A DNA stretch of 33,657 nucleotides from an uncultured Ectothiorhodospiraceae bacterium. GTDB taxonomy: Bacteria > Pseudomonadota > Gammaproteobacteria > Nitrococcales > Nitrococcaceae. The translations under genes were made by a program, and so were the position numbers. The stretch is from NCBI GenBank assembly GCA_913056315.1, contig CAJXMZ010000007.1, positions 1-33,657 on the forward strand, read 5' to 3'. Shown piece by piece: positions 1-11,525 of this stretch (position 1 is its first letter; every line of letters starts with the position of its first letter). The notes below the pieces were generated by a model. It was not told the DNA's origin. It was given only the letters and a program-made list of their open reading frames with translations, and did no database searches.

Positions 1-489
1 GGTTTTGCCGTTGCGCAACCCCACGGGCCGAGCGCTGATCAGCAGTTTGGTACACGCACAGCGAGTAGCACTGATTTTGATAGTGTTGAGCTTTACTACC
101 GTTGGCCGGCGCGGTGGGTGCAAACCCAGCTGCTGAATTGGGCGCCCAATACGCCTTGGCAAGCCCACTGGGATCTTTCGGTTGCGCAATGGGACGGGCT
201 GGACGACAACGCTAACTTTTTAGCGTTTGGCCCGGTGGTGGAGTGGCAAGCACCAAGCGCACCATGGCGCGTGAGCATTGGGATTCAGCCAACACTGATC
301 TCAGAGCACGAATTTCGGGGTAAAGATTTAGGCGGTACGTTCCAGTTCACTAGCCACGTGGGTTTGGCATGGGCCCCTAACGATGCGCTAGTTATTGGCC
401 TGCGTGCTCAGCACACCTCGAATGCGCGTTTGTATGATTCAAACCCGGGCGTTGACATGATCGGGTTTGAGATTGGTGTTCCGTTTTAA
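1..489 (+). CDS. pagL: Acyloxyacyl hydrolase / lipid A 3-O-deacylase (PagL-like), 5'-truncated by window edge
   Basis: Frame 1 is open from base 1 (..YYRWPARWVQTQLLNW..). The C-terminus has a PagL-type HTSNA...NPGVDMIGFEIGVPF motif. The listed start at 118 is an internal GTG. Confidence 0.75.
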   Translation, partial: GFAVAQPHGPSADQQFGTRTASSTDFDSVELYYRWPARWVQTQLLNWAPNTPWQAHWDLSVAQWDGLDDNANFLAFGPVVEWQAPSAPWRVSIGIQPTLISEHEFRGKDLGGTFQFTSHVGLAWAPNDALVIGLRAQHTSNARLYDSNPGVDMIGFEIGVPF

Positions 490-1436
490 ATGGGATAAAG
501 CAGGCTAATTAGCAGCGTGAGCGTTAGCACGCCCAGTGCGGTTGAAAAGAATATCGCCGTGGAGACCTGTTCGGGTCGGCGTTGGTAGCGTTGAGCCAGT
601 ACATAAACATTGGCAGCGATGGGCAATGCGGCCTGCAAAATAGCCACCGCAATCCATACCGGCGGTAGGTCAACTACCCAAATCACCATAATCGCAACCA
701 GCGATGGGTGAATCAGTAGTTTGAGTAAGCAAAGCCAAGCGGTTTCGCCAGCGCCCTCGCTAATGGGGCGTCCGGCAAGCGTTGCGCCCAAGGCAAAAAG
801 CGCGCAAGGGCCAGCGGCATCGGCGAGCAGGCTGCCATAGCGAAATACCGGTTCAGGAACCGGCACGGCGAGTAGATTAAGGCTTAGTCCAATAACGCCG
901 GCCATGACAATGGGGTTGCGCGCTACACCACCGATAATTTGCCCAAACAAGGCGAATCGGCTGCGACCCGTGCCCAAATCCGCTTCGATCATGGCCGTGG
1001 CCAGCCCGAGCATAATAATGGTATCGCCCATGACGATCAGAACCGCAGGCAGCGCCGCCTCACTGCCGAACAGCAGAATGATCAACGGCAGCCCGATAAA
1101 CCCAACATTGGAGAAAACCGCGCCGAGTCCCTGAATAGCCGCATCGGCCGGGCGCAAATGCATGGCGCGCCGAGCGATAAACGCCGTGATAAAAAATAAT
1201 GCGATGCCCGGTACGTAATACCCAGTCATCAGTGCAGCCACTGCCCCGGTGACGGCTGGGGCTTGATAAGTCTCAATTAACAACAGCGCAGGCAGTGCGA
1301 AGTAAAAAACAAAGGTGTTGAGCCCGCCCACGGTGCTGGTGCCGAGCATTTTGGCGCGAGCGGCGAGAAAGCCCGTAAAAATGAGCGCAAAAAAAGGTAG
1401 CGCTAAATTAAAAACCGCTTGCATGAGCCAAGGCAT
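486..1436 (-). CDS. AEC (auxin efflux carrier) family permease
   Basis: MPWLMQAVFNLALPFFALIFTGFLAARAKM... multi-TM protein with AEC-like pattern. Start trimmed from 1859 to ATG at 1436. Confidence 0.8.
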   Translation of the reverse strand: MPWLMQAVFNLALPFFALIFTGFLAARAKMLGTSTVGGLNTFVFYFALPALLLIETYQAPAVTGAVAALMTGYYVPGIALFFITAFIARRAMHLRPADAAIQGLGAVFSNVGFIGLPLIILLFGSEAALPAVLIVMGDTIIMLGLATAMIEADLGTGRSRFALFGQIIGGVARNPIVMAGVIGLSLNLLAVPVPEPVFRYGSLLADAAGPCALFALGATLAGRPISEGAGETAWLCLLKLLIHPSLVAIMVIWVVDLPPVWIAVAILQAALPIAANVYVLAQRYQRRPEQVSTAIFFSTALGVLTLTLLISLLYPI

Positions 1437-1554
1437 CTCCCCCCGAAGTGAGCGAGAGTGTAGCGCTTTCCTAGGGCTTGGGGCGAGCGATGTGTGCGAG
1501 CGCTGATACAAGTGGCGTATGATCTGCGCTGTTGAAAAGCGCGGAGTGGGAATC

Positions 1555-2940
1555 ATGCATGTCGAGCTAAACACACAGCGCATTATTGTGGCGGCAGTCA
1601 GTGTGTTGGCTTTGTTTATCGTGTGGTTTCCCCCCATTTGGCTGCCTGCTGGAACCGCTGTGACCAGTGCGGTTGCGCTCATTGCCATTGCGCTGTTTGC
1701 CACCGGGGTCGTTGCCGAGCCCATTGCCGCGTTAGTGTTTTTCTTAGCGGCAATGCTCTTTGCGGTGGCGCCCCCTGAGGTGGTGTTTGCTGGCTTTTCG
1801 TCCACCGCGTTTTGGATCATTTTCGGTGGGCTGATCATTGGGATGGGGATTCGGCACACCGGGTTGGGTCAGGTGATTGCTGATGCTTTGCTCGCGCGCT
1901 TACCAGCTCGCTATGCCCTCGTAATAACCGGGTCGGTTTTTGTCGGTCTGTTGTTTGCCTTTCTCATGCCCGGGGCCATGGGGCGGATGGTGTTGCTGGT
2001 GCCGATTGCTTTGGCTGTGGCTGATCAGCTCGGATTTGCAGAGCGCAGTAACGGGCGTATCGCATTGGTCTTAGCGACCGTTTTTGGCACGCATGTGGGC
2101 TCATTTGCGATCTTGCCATCCAACACCCCCAATGTTGTTTGGTCGGGTGCCATGCAAGCCATCCACGGCATCGAAATTGGCTACCTTGAATACTTGGGGT
2201 GGCACTTTCCCGTACTAGGCGTTGTGCGCTCAGCGCTTTTGGTGGGTTTGCTGATTTGGTGGTTTCCCGATCGCATACCCACCGGCCAGCAGCGTGCGAG
2301 AACCCAAGCATCAATGAATATCGACCAGCGACGTATGGCCTGGGTGCTCGCGATTGCGCTTGGGCTGTGGATCACCGACTTTGTCCATGGGGTGGGTCCG
2401 GCATGGATTGCGCTTGCAGCGGCGTGTTACTTGCTATTAAACAGCCAACGCTTGGTGCCCGAGCGGCCGTTCGCCGCACTAGACATTGGGCCATTACTGC
2501 TGGTGGGCGGGGTGCTTGGCATTGGCGCGGTGCTTGCGTATTCGGGCATAGGTGAGGCTGCGTTTACCCAGCTATTGCCGCATCTTCCGCTGGCCCCCGA
2601 TTCAGGCGCATTAAACTATGCGCTCATTAGTCTTGGCGGGGTGGGCCTAGCGGTGCTCACCGCAATGCCAGGCGTGCCTGCGATTGGCGTGCCGCTGGGT
2701 GATACCTTGGCCGCGGCGACTGGCTGGCCAGTTGAATCGGTACTCACCATTCTAACCGCCGCCTACGCGACCTACTTTTTGCCTTACCAGGCGCCGCCGA
2801 TACTCATTGGCGCGCAATTAGGGCGCGTGCCGTGGGGAGTCCTGACCCGGTTTACGCTAACTTTTGCGGCCATCAGTATCGCGCTGATTTTTCCGCTTCA
2901 TTACTTGTGGTTAAGCCTGATTGGGGTGCTACCAAGCTAA
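1555..2940 (+). CDS. SLC13-like anion permease family membrane protein
   Basis: Multi-TM protein with FSSTAFWIIFGGLIIGMGIRHTGL and ILPSNTPNVVWSGA segments. ATG at 1555 (MHVELNTQ) is the likely start. Confidence 0.7.
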   Translation: MHVELNTQRIIVAAVSVLALFIVWFPPIWLPAGTAVTSAVALIAIALFATGVVAEPIAALVFFLAAMLFAVAPPEVVFAGFSSTAFWIIFGGLIIGMGIRHTGLGQVIADALLARLPARYALVITGSVFVGLLFAFLMPGAMGRMVLLVPIALAVADQLGFAERSNGRIALVLATVFGTHVGSFAILPSNTPNVVWSGAMQAIHGIEIGYLEYLGWHFPVLGVVRSALLVGLLIWWFPDRIPTGQQRARTQASMNIDQRRMAWVLAIALGLWITDFVHGVGPAWIALAAACYLLLNSQRLVPERPFAALDIGPLLLVGGVLGIGAVLAYSGIGEAAFTQLLPHLPLAPDSGALNYALISLGGVGLAVLTAMPGVPAIGVPLGDTLAAATGWPVESVLTILTAAYATYFLPYQAPPILIGAQLGRVPWGVLTRFTLTFAAISIALIFPLHYLWLSLIGVLPS

Positions 2941-2984
2941 GGCCAGGGTCGATCAAAGCCAACGCGCGTGGCATCCTAACGGGT

Positions 2985-3716
2985 ATGAAAACTGATTCTC
3001 CCGCAATTCGCGTTGGCGTTTTACTCTGCGATGACCTTCATGAGGAGCTTCGTACACGCTGGCCGTCGTACTTATCGCTGTTTGAGACACTGCTTGGGTC
3101 AGCCGATTCGAAGACCTCGCTATCGACGGTGGGTTATCGCGTGCATGATGGCGAGTGGCCCGCGCAAGTCGATGCCGCCGATGCGTGGTTAGTGACTGGC
3201 AGCCGGGCAAGCGTGCACGAAGCACCGGATTGGGTGCCCCCGTTGCAGGGGTTTGTTCGTCAAGTCGATGCCGCTGGGTTGCCGCTAATTGGGGTGTGTT
3301 TTGGCCACCAGTTAGTGCACTCCGCCCTAGGGGGTCGCACCGAGCGTGCCGAGCAAGGCTGGAATTTAGGCGCTTATCCGGTGGAATGTGAGGTCGACTT
3401 TGCTGGCCGCCGAGCGGGTGAATCGCTGTCGTTGTTAGCAGTGCACCAAGATCAGGTGACCGAGCCTGCGCCGGGGTTTGAGCGTCTGGCTACCAGTGCG
3501 CATTGCCCTTGGTATGCCAGTCGTCGGGGGCAAACACTCACCATTCAGGGTCACCCGGAATTTGACCGTGAGTTCTTTAGCGCTTTAATGCAGCGGGTAC
3601 GCGAAAAAGCCGGTGAGCAAGCGGTTGCTGCCGCATTAGAGGGCTTACCTGAGCGTGATGATACCCATGCGGTGCGTCAGTTTATGCGCGCTTGGTGTGC
3701 CGAAGCCGTCAGGTAG
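2985..3716 (+). CDS. Class I glutamine amidotransferase (GMP synthase-like GATase domain)
   Basis: GVCFGHQLVHSALGG nucleophile-elbow motif and QGHPEFDREFF catalytic His/Glu region. ATG at 2985. Confidence 0.85.
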   Translation: MKTDSPAIRVGVLLCDDLHEELRTRWPSYLSLFETLLGSADSKTSLSTVGYRVHDGEWPAQVDAADAWLVTGSRASVHEAPDWVPPLQGFVRQVDAAGLPLIGVCFGHQLVHSALGGRTERAEQGWNLGAYPVECEVDFAGRRAGESLSLLAVHQDQVTEPAPGFERLATSAHCPWYASRRGQTLTIQGHPEFDREFFSALMQRVREKAGEQAVAAALEGLPERDDTHAVRQFMRAWCAEAVR

Positions 3717-4666
3717 CGACTCAAACCGCGCAATGCAGCGTGTGGGTCAGTTATCAGATAATGCGGGATCGCACTTAGGTAATCACTGAATCGGCCCTTC
3801 GCGCAAAATCGCGCGCGCATCGCTGCGGCGTCGAACTGCTCGCCCAGCGCAGGAATTAGCCCGCCACCCCAAAAGATTCCCCCTCGAGCCCCTGTTGCCA
3901 AGGAAAGATCACCGGCAACGCTGCCCAATGCCTGGGTAAACAGCGCCAAGGCTTCTTGCGCGGTGGCATCCGCGCTTTTGGCCGCCTGCGCAATGGCTTT
4001 GGCTGATCGATGACGAGGCTGTAGGTCATCCAACTGATGCAACACTGAATCGAGTGTTTCTATGCCTAGCCCCGAGGCGAGCCGCTCAGCGCTGCAATGC
4101 CCGTAGGCAGCTTGGATGGCTGCTGCTACGGCGGCCTCACGCGCGGTTGTGGGCGCAAAACTAATGTGCCCGCCTTCGGTTGAGAATACTGATCCCGTTG
4201 GGTTCGATGGGGTAACCAGCGCGCTGCCAAGCCCGGTGCCCGGCCCAAGGGCGAGGCGGGGCGCGTCACGGCTCGCCGTGCCAGCGTGCAAACAGTGCAG
4301 GCTCTCGGAAGTCGCGTTGGCGACAAACCAACCCTGAGCCACCCAGTCGTTGATTACCACCAAGCGATCAAGATTGAGTGCCTGGCGCGTGGCCTCAATT
4401 GAGAATGTCCAGCCGGCATTGGTGAGCGTGACCGTATCGCCACGAATGGGGCTTGCCATGGCGCAGGCTAGGGATTTTGGTTTAATTTCAGGGTGCCTGT
4501 TGAGTGCCGCTGTTACTAAACCCGTTAAATCTTCAAATTGGTCTGTGGGCCAGTGCCCCACTGGCGTGAGCGGCGCATCGGCGTGCGCCATGACGCCAAG
4601 GCGGGCGTTGGTAGCGCCGATATCGGCCAATAGCCAGGGCGTTGGGTTAAGCACACCAGTAGACAT
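3677..4666 (-). CDS. glk: Glucokinase
   Basis: LLADIGATNARLG nucleotide-binding start, GPGTGLGSALV and FSTEGGHISFAP motifs of bacterial Glk. ATG at 4666. Confidence 0.9.
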   Translation of the reverse strand: MSTGVLNPTPWLLADIGATNARLGVMAHADAPLTPVGHWPTDQFEDLTGLVTAALNRHPEIKPKSLACAMASPIRGDTVTLTNAGWTFSIEATRQALNLDRLVVINDWVAQGWFVANATSESLHCLHAGTASRDAPRLALGPGTGLGSALVTPSNPTGSVFSTEGGHISFAPTTAREAAVAAAIQAAYGHCSAERLASGLGIETLDSVLHQLDDLQPRHRSAKAIAQAAKSADATAQEALALFTQALGSVAGDLSLATGARGGIFWGGGLIPALGEQFDAAAMRARFCAKGRFSDYLSAIPHYLITDPHAALRGLSRYLTASAHQARIN

Positions 4667-5360
4667 GGACGGGGACTTTTTGTTGGGCCAACAGCGCGGC
4701 GACCGGATAGCGCAAGGGGTCTTGGCTAGCGAGGGCTTGTTCAAGCACTTGCCATTTGGCCAGCCCGTGGATGGGCAGTCCAATCCAGCGGCTCTCAAGC
4801 AATGTCGCTAGCGTTAAACTGAGTCGCTCAAAGGGGGGGGTTGGCGCACGCGTTGCCGCACAACGTGCTTCGGTGGTGAGGTTAAGCGCTGCGCCAAGCG
4901 CGGGGTCATCAGCAAAGAGCGAGGCGGTGTGGCCATCCTCGCCCATGCCCAAAATAACGGCGTCGAATGGCCTGGGCAGCATGCCCAAGGCTGCGCTGCA
5001 GGCGGCCTCATCGGCCCGGGCATCCATGGCGTCGCGATGCAGGGGATAAAAATGCGCGCGCGCGGCGCGATCTTGGATTAAGTGGCGTTGGACCAGTGCT
5101 GCATTGCTGTCGGGGTCTGTGATCGGGACCCGGCGCTCGTCGGTTAGGCTGATATAGACCGACTCCCAGGGCAGATCGCACTGAGCAAGAGCCTGAAAAA
5201 TGGGTATTGGTGTATTACCCCCGGGTACGAGCAAACTGGCCCGCCCGCGGGATTGAACGGCGAGCTCAATGACGCCACAAACTCGCTCGACCACCGCGCG
5301 CGTTGCCTGTTCAGGGCGACTAAAGCGCTGGGCCGACTCAATCACGGCGTGGGATCTCAC
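4647..5360 (-). CDS. pgl: 6-phosphogluconolactonase
   Basis: [23 protein letters not shown]-like [16 protein letters not shown], and [21 protein letters not shown] motifs. Overlaps the start of glk. Confidence 0.9.
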   Translation of the reverse strand: MRSHAVIESAQRFSRPEQATRAVVERVCGVIELAVQSRGRASLLVPGGNTPIPIFQALAQCDLPWESVYISLTDERRVPITDPDSNAALVQRHLIQDRAARAHFYPLHRDAMDARADEAACSAALGMLPRPFDAVILGMGEDGHTASLFADDPALGAALNLTTEARCAATRAPTPPFERLSLTLATLLESRWIGLPIHGLAKWQVLEQALASQDPLRYPVAALLAQQKVPVHVYWCA

Positions 5361-6862
5361 CAGCTCTCCTCATGCCAGCTGGCCCCATCACGGCCGAGGA
5401 GGGCGCTGGAAGCGGCCGGACCCCAAGTGCCGGCGGTATAGGGTTTGGGCGCATCGCCGGCTTCTTGCCAAGCGGTAAAAATCGGTTCAATCCACGACCA
5501 GGCGGCATAGAGTTCGTCGCGGCGCATAAACAACGTCAACCGGCCGCGTAGCACATCCATTAACAGCCGCTCATAGGCATCGGCCTGGCGTTGTTGGAAC
5601 GCTTCAGCAAAGTCGAGGTTGAGCGCCACCGGGCGCAGCTGCATTCGATCCCCGGGCGATTTGGCCATCATGTGCAAGCGCACGCCTTCATCGGGTTGCA
5701 GCTGGATGACCAAGCGATTGGGGTGGCCCGCGCCATAAGTCACATCAAAAATTGAATGCGGGACGTCGCGAAAATTCACTACGATTTCTGCGCTGCGCTC
5801 TTGTAAGCGCTTGCCGGTACGTAAATAAAACGGCACCCCAGCCCAGCGCCAATTGGCCAGCTCGGCACGAATGGCAACGAAGGTTTCGGTTTTGCTGCCT
5901 GGCTCGACCCCGCTTTCTTCGGCATAGCCAATGACGGGCTGGCCGGCAATGGCGCCAGCTCGATACTGGCCGCGCACCGTATCGCGAAGCGCCGATTGCC
6001 CGCTGAGTTCGTTGAGCGCGCGCAGTACCTTGAGTTTTTCATCGCGCACCGCATCGGCCTCGATGCTGGTGGGCGGCTCCATGGCAATAATACAAAGCAG
6101 TTGTAGCAGATGATTTTGCACCATGTCGCGCAGGGCGCCGGTGCGATCATAAAAATCGGCTCGCCCGGCCACGCCCACTTGCTCGGCGACGCTAATTTGC
6201 ACATCACGCACCCAGTCGCGGCGCCATAGTGGCTCAAATAGCATATTGCCAAAGCGCAGCGCCATGAGGTTTTGGACGGTTTCTTTGCCTAAGTAATGAT
6301 CGATTCGATAAATCGCATCCTCGGCAAAAATGGCGCCAATGCGCTCACTAATCGATTGGGCAGACGCCAGGTCATGGCCGAGCGGCTTTTCTAAAACCAC
6401 GCGGGAGCGCTTCGTGACCAATTGCTGTTGTTCGAGGTTTTCACATATCGCCACAAAATGGGCAGGAGCCACGGCCAAGAAAAACACCCGAGTGCACTGT
6501 TCTCGCCCGGCAAGGCAGCGCGCGAGGTCTTCAAATCCACGGGGTTGCGTGGCATCGATCGAGACAAAATGCAGCCGCTTTGCAAAGCTATGCCAGTGAT
6601 CTTGGGTTAATTCTTCGGCGTCGAGGCGTTGCGCAAAGTTGCTGTAGACATTCTCTAAGAACGTCTCGCGATCAATTTCACTGCGCGCGGTCGCGACAAT
6701 GCGACCGTTATCAGGGAGTTGCTGGGCGCAGTGCCGGCGATAGAGCGCCGGGAGGAGTTTGCGCATCGACAAATCCCCGGTTGCGCCAAATAAAATCAGA
6801 TCAAACGGCTCAAGTGCCTGCACCCTACCTCCGGCGCTGTTTAGGTTGTTGCGTTGACTCAA
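5357..6862 (-). CDS. zwf: Glucose-6-phosphate 1-dehydrogenase
   Basis: [41 protein letters not shown], and [10 protein letters not shown] motifs. Confidence 0.95.
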   Translation of the reverse strand: MSQRNNLNSAGGRVQALEPFDLILFGATGDLSMRKLLPALYRRHCAQQLPDNGRIVATARSEIDRETFLENVYSNFAQRLDAEELTQDHWHSFAKRLHFVSIDATQPRGFEDLARCLAGREQCTRVFFLAVAPAHFVAICENLEQQQLVTKRSRVVLEKPLGHDLASAQSISERIGAIFAEDAIYRIDHYLGKETVQNLMALRFGNMLFEPLWRRDWVRDVQISVAEQVGVAGRADFYDRTGALRDMVQNHLLQLLCIIAMEPPTSIEADAVRDEKLKVLRALNELSGQSALRDTVRGQYRAGAIAGQPVIGYAEESGVEPGSKTETFVAIRAELANWRWAGVPFYLRTGKRLQERSAEIVVNFRDVPHSIFDVTYGAGHPNRLVIQLQPDEGVRLHMMAKSPGDRMQLRPVALNLDFAEAFQQRQADAYERLLMDVLRGRLTLFMRRDELYAAWSWIEPIFTAWQEAGDAPKPYTAGTWGPAASSALLGRDGASWHEESW

Positions 6863-6967
6863 GGATACGGTGCAACGACACCAAGGAGAAGGTCAACGCA
6901 AGCAGTGTTGCGCACAAGCGCGTAAAATCAAGCCATTGATTGCACTTCACTGGCAGCGGAGAACCGG

Positions 6968-8803
6968 ATGAGCACCCTTAACACCACCGTCGCCCGTATT
7001 ACACAAGCCATTCGCGAGCGCAGCGCTGCCGGTCGTGATGACTACCTCGAGCGGTTGCAACAAGCCGCGAACGACGGGCCAATGCGCGGCAGTCTCTCGT
7101 GTACCAACCTCGCCCATGCGTTCGCTGCCGCGCCGGATGACGATAAAGCCCGGCTGAAAGGTTTGCACCAACCCAATGTGGGCATCGTCTCGGCGTATAA
7201 CGACATGCTCTCAGCCCACCAGCCGCTTGAGCGCTTTCCTGCATTGCTCAAACAAGCCGTACGTGAGGCGGGCGGTACCGCGCAGTTCGCGGGCGGCGTA
7301 CCGGCAATGTGTGATGGGGTCACCCAGGGCCAGCCGGGCATGGAGCTATCGCTCATGAGCCGCGATGTTATTGCCATGGCGACCGGGGTGGCACTGTCCC
7401 ACAACACATTTGATGCCGCCGTCTGTCTGGGCGTATGCGATAAAATTGTGCCGGGGCTGCTCATCGGCGCGCTGCACTTTGGGCATCTGCCCTTTATATT
7501 CGTGCCAGCTGGGCCGATGACCTCGGGCATGTCCAACGGCGAGAAAGCCCGTATTCGCGGTTTGTATGCCGAAGGCAAAGTCGGTCGGGATGCACTGCTT
7601 GAGTCAGAATCGCGTTCGTATCATGGCCCGGGCACCTGCACGTTTTACGGCACCGCCAATAGCAACCAAATGCTCATGGAAGTCATGGGCTTGCACTTGC
7701 CGGGGGCGGCCTTCGTTAATCCCAATACGCCGCTGCGCGATGCATTAACCATCGCGGCGGGTCATCGCGTCGTCGAGCTCACGGCCCGAGGCGATCAGTT
7801 CACCCCGGTGGGCCGAGTGATCGATGAGCGTGCCATCGTCAACGGCATTGTTGGGTTGTTGGCAACGGGTGGCTCCACCAACCACACCATTCATTTGGTG
7901 GCGATCGCGCGGGCGGCCGGTATTGAGATTAACTGGGATGATTTTGCTGCGTTATCCAAAGTCGTGCCGCTGTTAACACGCATCTACCCCAACGGCCAAG
8001 CCGATGTGAACCACTTTCATGCCGCGGGCGGTATGGGGCTGTTGGTGAGCGAATTGCTGGCGGCCGGCTTATTGCACGGCGATGTGCTCACGGTTGCAGG
8101 CAACGGATTGGACGCCTATGCCCAAGAGCCGGTGCTAGCGCAAGGCGGTGTGGACTGGCAGCCCGCGCCACAACAATCGGGTGATCTTGACGTGGTGCGT
8201 CCGGTTAGTCGGCCCTTTAGTGCCGACGGCGGGATGCGGGTTTTGCAAGGCAATTTGGGTCGGGCCGTTGTGAAAGTCTCCGCGGTGGAGCCAGAAAACC
8301 GGGTGGTTGAGGCCCCAGCGCGGGTTTTTGATGATCAACAAGCCGTTCTAGCGGCCTTTCGCGCCGGTGAGTTAAACGGCGATTTTGTTTGCGTGGTTCG
8401 CGGTCAGGGCCCGCAGGCCAACGGCATGCCCGAGTTGCATAAGCTCACTCCGGAGTTAGGCGTTTTGCAGTCGCGCGGGCAACGGGTAGCGCTGGTCACT
8501 GATGGGCGGATGTCGGGTGCCTCAGGCAAGGTGCTGGCCGCCATTCATTTAAGCCCAGAATGGGTCGATGGCGGTGCGATTGGGCGAATTCGTGAAGGCG
8601 ATCTCATTCGCGTGGATGCCGACGCTGGGGTGTTAATGGCCAAGGTACCCGAAGCGCAATGGGCGGCGCGCAAAGAAGACCCCATCGCGACCGAGCCACA
8701 GCACGGGATGGGTCGGGAAATGTTTGCCGGGATGCGCGCGGCCGCAACCAGCGCTGAAACCGGCGCCATAACCTTTGGGCTTCGTGCCGGGGGTGAGCAA
8801 TGA
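6968..8803 (+). CDS. edd: Phosphogluconate dehydratase
   Basis: IlvD/Edd family; ..[22 protein letters not shown].., [41 protein letters not shown]. Confidence 0.95.
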   Translation: MSTLNTTVARITQAIRERSAAGRDDYLERLQQAANDGPMRGSLSCTNLAHAFAAAPDDDKARLKGLHQPNVGIVSAYNDMLSAHQPLERFPALLKQAVREAGGTAQFAGGVPAMCDGVTQGQPGMELSLMSRDVIAMATGVALSHNTFDAAVCLGVCDKIVPGLLIGALHFGHLPFIFVPAGPMTSGMSNGEKARIRGLYAEGKVGRDALLESESRSYHGPGTCTFYGTANSNQMLMEVMGLHLPGAAFVNPNTPLRDALTIAAGHRVVELTARGDQFTPVGRVIDERAIVNGIVGLLATGGSTNHTIHLVAIARAAGIEINWDDFAALSKVVPLLTRIYPNGQADVNHFHAAGGMGLLVSELLAAGLLHGDVLTVAGNGLDAYAQEPVLAQGGVDWQPAPQQSGDLDVVRPVSRPFSADGGMRVLQGNLGRAVVKVSAVEPENRVVEAPARVFDDQQAVLAAFRAGELNGDFVCVVRGQGPQANGMPELHKLTPELGVLQSRGQRVALVTDGRMSGASGKVLAAIHLSPEWVDGGAIGRIREGDLIRVDADAGVLMAKVPEAQWAARKEDPIATEPQHGMGREMFAGMRAAATSAETGAITFGLRAGGEQ

Positions 8804-9537
8804 AGCCGATATCAATGGAATTTGTGATGGGCCGAGCACCAGTGATTCCGGTATTGGCGATTGATCCCGAGGTTGATGCGGTGGGCCTGGCGCGCGCGCT
8901 GGTCAGCGGTGGGCTACCGGTGCTGGAGGTGACCTTGCGCACACCGGCTGCATTGGCAGCGGTCGAGGCAATGGCCAAAGCGGTGCCTGAGGCCGTTGTC
9001 GGTGTCGGTACGGTTGTACGTGCTGACCAAGCCCAAGCGGCTTTGGATGCCGGTGCGCAATTTTTGGTCAGCCCCGGCACGACTGACTCGGTGTTGCAGG
9101 CTGCCGAGCAAACCAAGCTGGCCTTGCTGCCCGGAATCTCTAGTGCCAGTGAGCTAATGCGCGCCGGTGAAGCGGGTTATACGCATTTAAAATTTTTTCC
9201 GGCACAAAGCAGTGGCGGTGTTGATGCACTGCGCGCTTTTAACGGGCCATTCCCGCAAGTGCGCTTTTGCCCGACCGGTGGCATCAGTTTGCAAAACTAT
9301 TTGGCCTATCTGGCACTACCCAATGTCTTATGTGTTGGAGGGAGTTGGGTTGCGCCAACGGATGCGGTAGCCAGCGGCGATTGGGCACGCATTAGCGGCT
9401 TAGCGGCCAGCGTTTCCGGTGTTCGACTGAATGCGCATAATGCGCCGGCGACTGACAATAGCGCGACGGATTGGCATTCGGTGGCGGGTGAAGAAGACCC
9501 GGGCAGTGCCGATGAGGATCTGCGCCCAAAACGCTAG
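8800..9537 (+). CDS. eda: KDPG aldolase (2-dehydro-3-deoxyphosphogluconate aldolase)
   Basis: [54 protein letters not shown] motifs. Start may be 8800 or 8815. Overlaps the edd stop. Confidence 0.95.
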   Translation: MKPISMEFVMGRAPVIPVLAIDPEVDAVGLARALVSGGLPVLEVTLRTPAALAAVEAMAKAVPEAVVGVGTVVRADQAQAALDAGAQFLVSPGTTDSVLQAAEQTKLALLPGISSASELMRAGEAGYTHLKFFPAQSSGGVDALRAFNGPFPQVRFCPTGGISLQNYLAYLALPNVLCVGGSWVAPTDAVASGDWARISGLAASVSGVRLNAHNAPATDNSATDWHSVAGEEDPGSADEDLRPKR

Positions 9538-9569
9538 TTTAAAATGTACCAAAGCAGTCCTCTTTCGGT

Positions 9570-9575
9570 TACAAT
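9570..9575 (+). promoter_or_regulatory. Possible -10 element (TACAAT) upstream of the suf regulator
   Basis: TACAAT in the 44-bp eda-regulator gap, followed 7 nt later by the ATG at 9582. No good -35 is visible. Confidence 0.3.
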
Positions 9576-9581
9576 GAATTT

Positions 9582-10055
9582 ATGATTAGGTTGAACCGCG
9601 AGACCGACTACGGCATTGGCATTCTCACGCTAATCGCGCGAGATCCAAGCGGGCGTTTTAATGCCGCCTCGCTGGCGGCTAAGCGGGGTTTGCCGCAGCC
9701 GGTGGTCAGCAAAATTCTTAAACACCTAGCACGCAGTGACCTGTTGGTGTCGTATCGCGGCGCTAAGGGCGGTTATGGCTTGGCGCGCAACCCCGAGGCG
9801 ATTTCCATTGCCGAAATTATTACCGTGTTAGAAGGCCCGATTGCGCTGACTGACTGTATTGAAGATGGGCAAGAAGCCTGCCAATACGGCGATCACTGCA
9901 ATATCTCAAACGTTTGGAATCACATTAATGATGTGGTTCTTAAAGCTTTATCAGCGATTTCGTTGGCCGAGATGACTCAGGCGGATACCCGCTCTGAGCT
10001 TGGTCAGACCCACCACTTGGAATTTACCGGAGTGCGTCATGTCCGCGAGCACTGA
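9582..10055 (+). CDS. Rrf2-family transcriptional regulator associated with SUF Fe-S assembly
   Basis: Winged-helix [40 protein letters not shown] plus a Cys cluster ([16 protein letters not shown]). Directly upstream of sufB. Confidence 0.85.
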   Translation: MIRLNRETDYGIGILTLIARDPSGRFNAASLAAKRGLPQPVVSKILKHLARSDLLVSYRGAKGGYGLARNPEAISIAEIITVLEGPIALTDCIEDGQEACQYGDHCNISNVWNHINDVVLKALSAISLAEMTQADTRSELGQTHHLEFTGVRHVREH

Positions 10056-11496
10056 AACCATTGAGCGATTTAACGAAAAAGGCTACGAAGCTGGATTTGT
10101 TACGAATGTTGAAGAAGATCGGGTTGAACCGGGTCTGAATGAAGACACCATTCGGTTTATCTCGGCCAAGAAAAATGAGCCCGAGTGGCTGCTTGAGTGG
10201 CGGCTTGAGGCCTATCGCAATTGGCTGACTATGCCTGAGCCCGATTGGCAGTACGTTCACTACGACCCGATAGACTTTCAGGCGATATCCTACTACTCAG
10301 CGCCAAAGCGGGACGAGGATCGTCCGCAGAGCCTGGATGATATTGATCCGGAGATTCGTGAGACCTACGAAAAGCTCGGCATCCCGCTGTATGAGCAGGA
10401 GATGCTCGCCGGTGTAGCCAACGTGGCGGTCGATGCGGTGTTTGATTCGGTGTCGGTGGCCACCTCTTATAAGGCTAAGCTCGCCGAACAGGGCATCATC
10501 TTTTGCTCGATGTCCGAGGCGGTTCAAGATCACCCCGAGCTGGTCAAGCAGTACCTAGGGACGATCATTCCGCGTAACGACAACTACTTTGCGGCGTTGA
10601 ACTCTGCGGTCTTTACGGACGGCTCATTTGTGTACATCCCCAAGGGCGTTCGCTGCCCGATGGAGCTGTCCACCTATTTCCGTATTAATGCCGCTAATAC
10701 CGGGCAGTTTGAGCGCACGCTGATTATCGCTGAAGACAGCAGCTATGTGTCCTACCTCGAGGGCTGCACAGCGCCCATGCGTGACGAAAACCAACTGCAC
10801 GCCGCGGTGGTTGAACTGGTGGCGCTGGATAGTGCCGAGATTAAGTACTCAACAGTGCAAAACTGGTATCCGGGTAACGCGCAAGGCAAAGGGGGTGTCT
10901 ACAACTTTGTCACCAAACGGGGCCTGTGTGCCGGGGATAACTCAAAAATCTCGTGGACGCAGGTTGAGACTGGATCGGCCATTACTTGGAAGTACCCTAG
11001 CGTGGTGATGCGCGGGGACAATTCGGTTGGCGAGTTCTACAGCGTCGCAGTCACGCGCTTACGCCAGCAAGCTGACACCGGGACCAAGATGATCCACATG
11101 GGTAAAAACACCCGGAGTACGATCATCTCTAAAGGCATCTCCGCGCAAGAGGGCCAGCAGGTCTACCGCGGTCTGGTGCGCATTACGCCAACGGCTGAGG
11201 ATGCGCGTAATTACTCGCAGTGCGACTCCATGCTCATGGGCTCTGAATGCGGGGCGCATACCTTTCCGTACTTAGACGTCAACAACGCCACCGCGCAGCT
11301 CGAGCACGAGGCCACCACCTCAAAGATCGGTGAGGACCAAATCCTCTACTGCACATCGCGGGGTATTTCGGCTGAGGATGCGGTTTCGCTAATCGTGAAT
11401 GGCTTTTGTAAGGAAGTCTTTCGCGAATTGCCGATGGAGTTTGCGGTTGAGGCGCAGAAGCTATTGGAAATCACACTCGAAGACTCGGTGGGCTAA
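10039..11496 (+). CDS. sufB: Fe-S cluster assembly protein SufB
   Basis: [74 protein letters not shown] at 10039. Confidence 0.97.
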   Translation: MSASTETIERFNEKGYEAGFVTNVEEDRVEPGLNEDTIRFISAKKNEPEWLLEWRLEAYRNWLTMPEPDWQYVHYDPIDFQAISYYSAPKRDEDRPQSLDDIDPEIRETYEKLGIPLYEQEMLAGVANVAVDAVFDSVSVATSYKAKLAEQGIIFCSMSEAVQDHPELVKQYLGTIIPRNDNYFAALNSAVFTDGSFVYIPKGVRCPMELSTYFRINAANTGQFERTLIIAEDSSYVSYLEGCTAPMRDENQLHAAVVELVALDSAEIKYSTVQNWYPGNAQGKGGVYNFVTKRGLCAGDNSKISWTQVETGSAITWKYPSVVMRGDNSVGEFYSVAVTRLRQQADTGTKMIHMGKNTRSTIISKGISAQEGQQVYRGLVRITPTAEDARNYSQCDSMLMGSECGAHTFPYLDVNNATAQLEHEATTSKIGEDQILYCTSRGISAEDAVSLIVNGFCKEVFRELPMEFAVEAQKLLEITLEDSVG

Positions 11497-11508
11497 GTGC
11501 CCGCCGAG

Positions 11509-11525
11509 CGCCGGTTTAACCGGCG
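11509..11525 (+). repeat. GC-rich inverted repeat / possible hairpin between sufB and sufC
   Basis: CGCCGGTTTAACCGGCG: arms CGCCGG/CCGGCG around TTTAA, in the 77-bp sufB-sufC gap. Confidence 0.55.

Noticed and set aside
4350-4811. 153-aa plus-strand ORF antisense to glk/pgl
   Set aside because: Fully covered by confident genes on the other strand, no independent evidence.
5779-6252. 157-aa same-strand ORF within zwf
   Set aside because: Out-of-frame shadow of zwf, which is intact and well conserved.
7042-7578. 178-aa minus-strand ORF antisense to edd
   Set aside because: No recognisable protein features; edd on the plus strand is unambiguous and high-GC third positions open antisense frames.
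8604-9116. 170-aa minus-strand ORF across edd-eda
   Set aside because: Antisense to two confident enzymes, low-complexity Ala/Thr/Ser composition.
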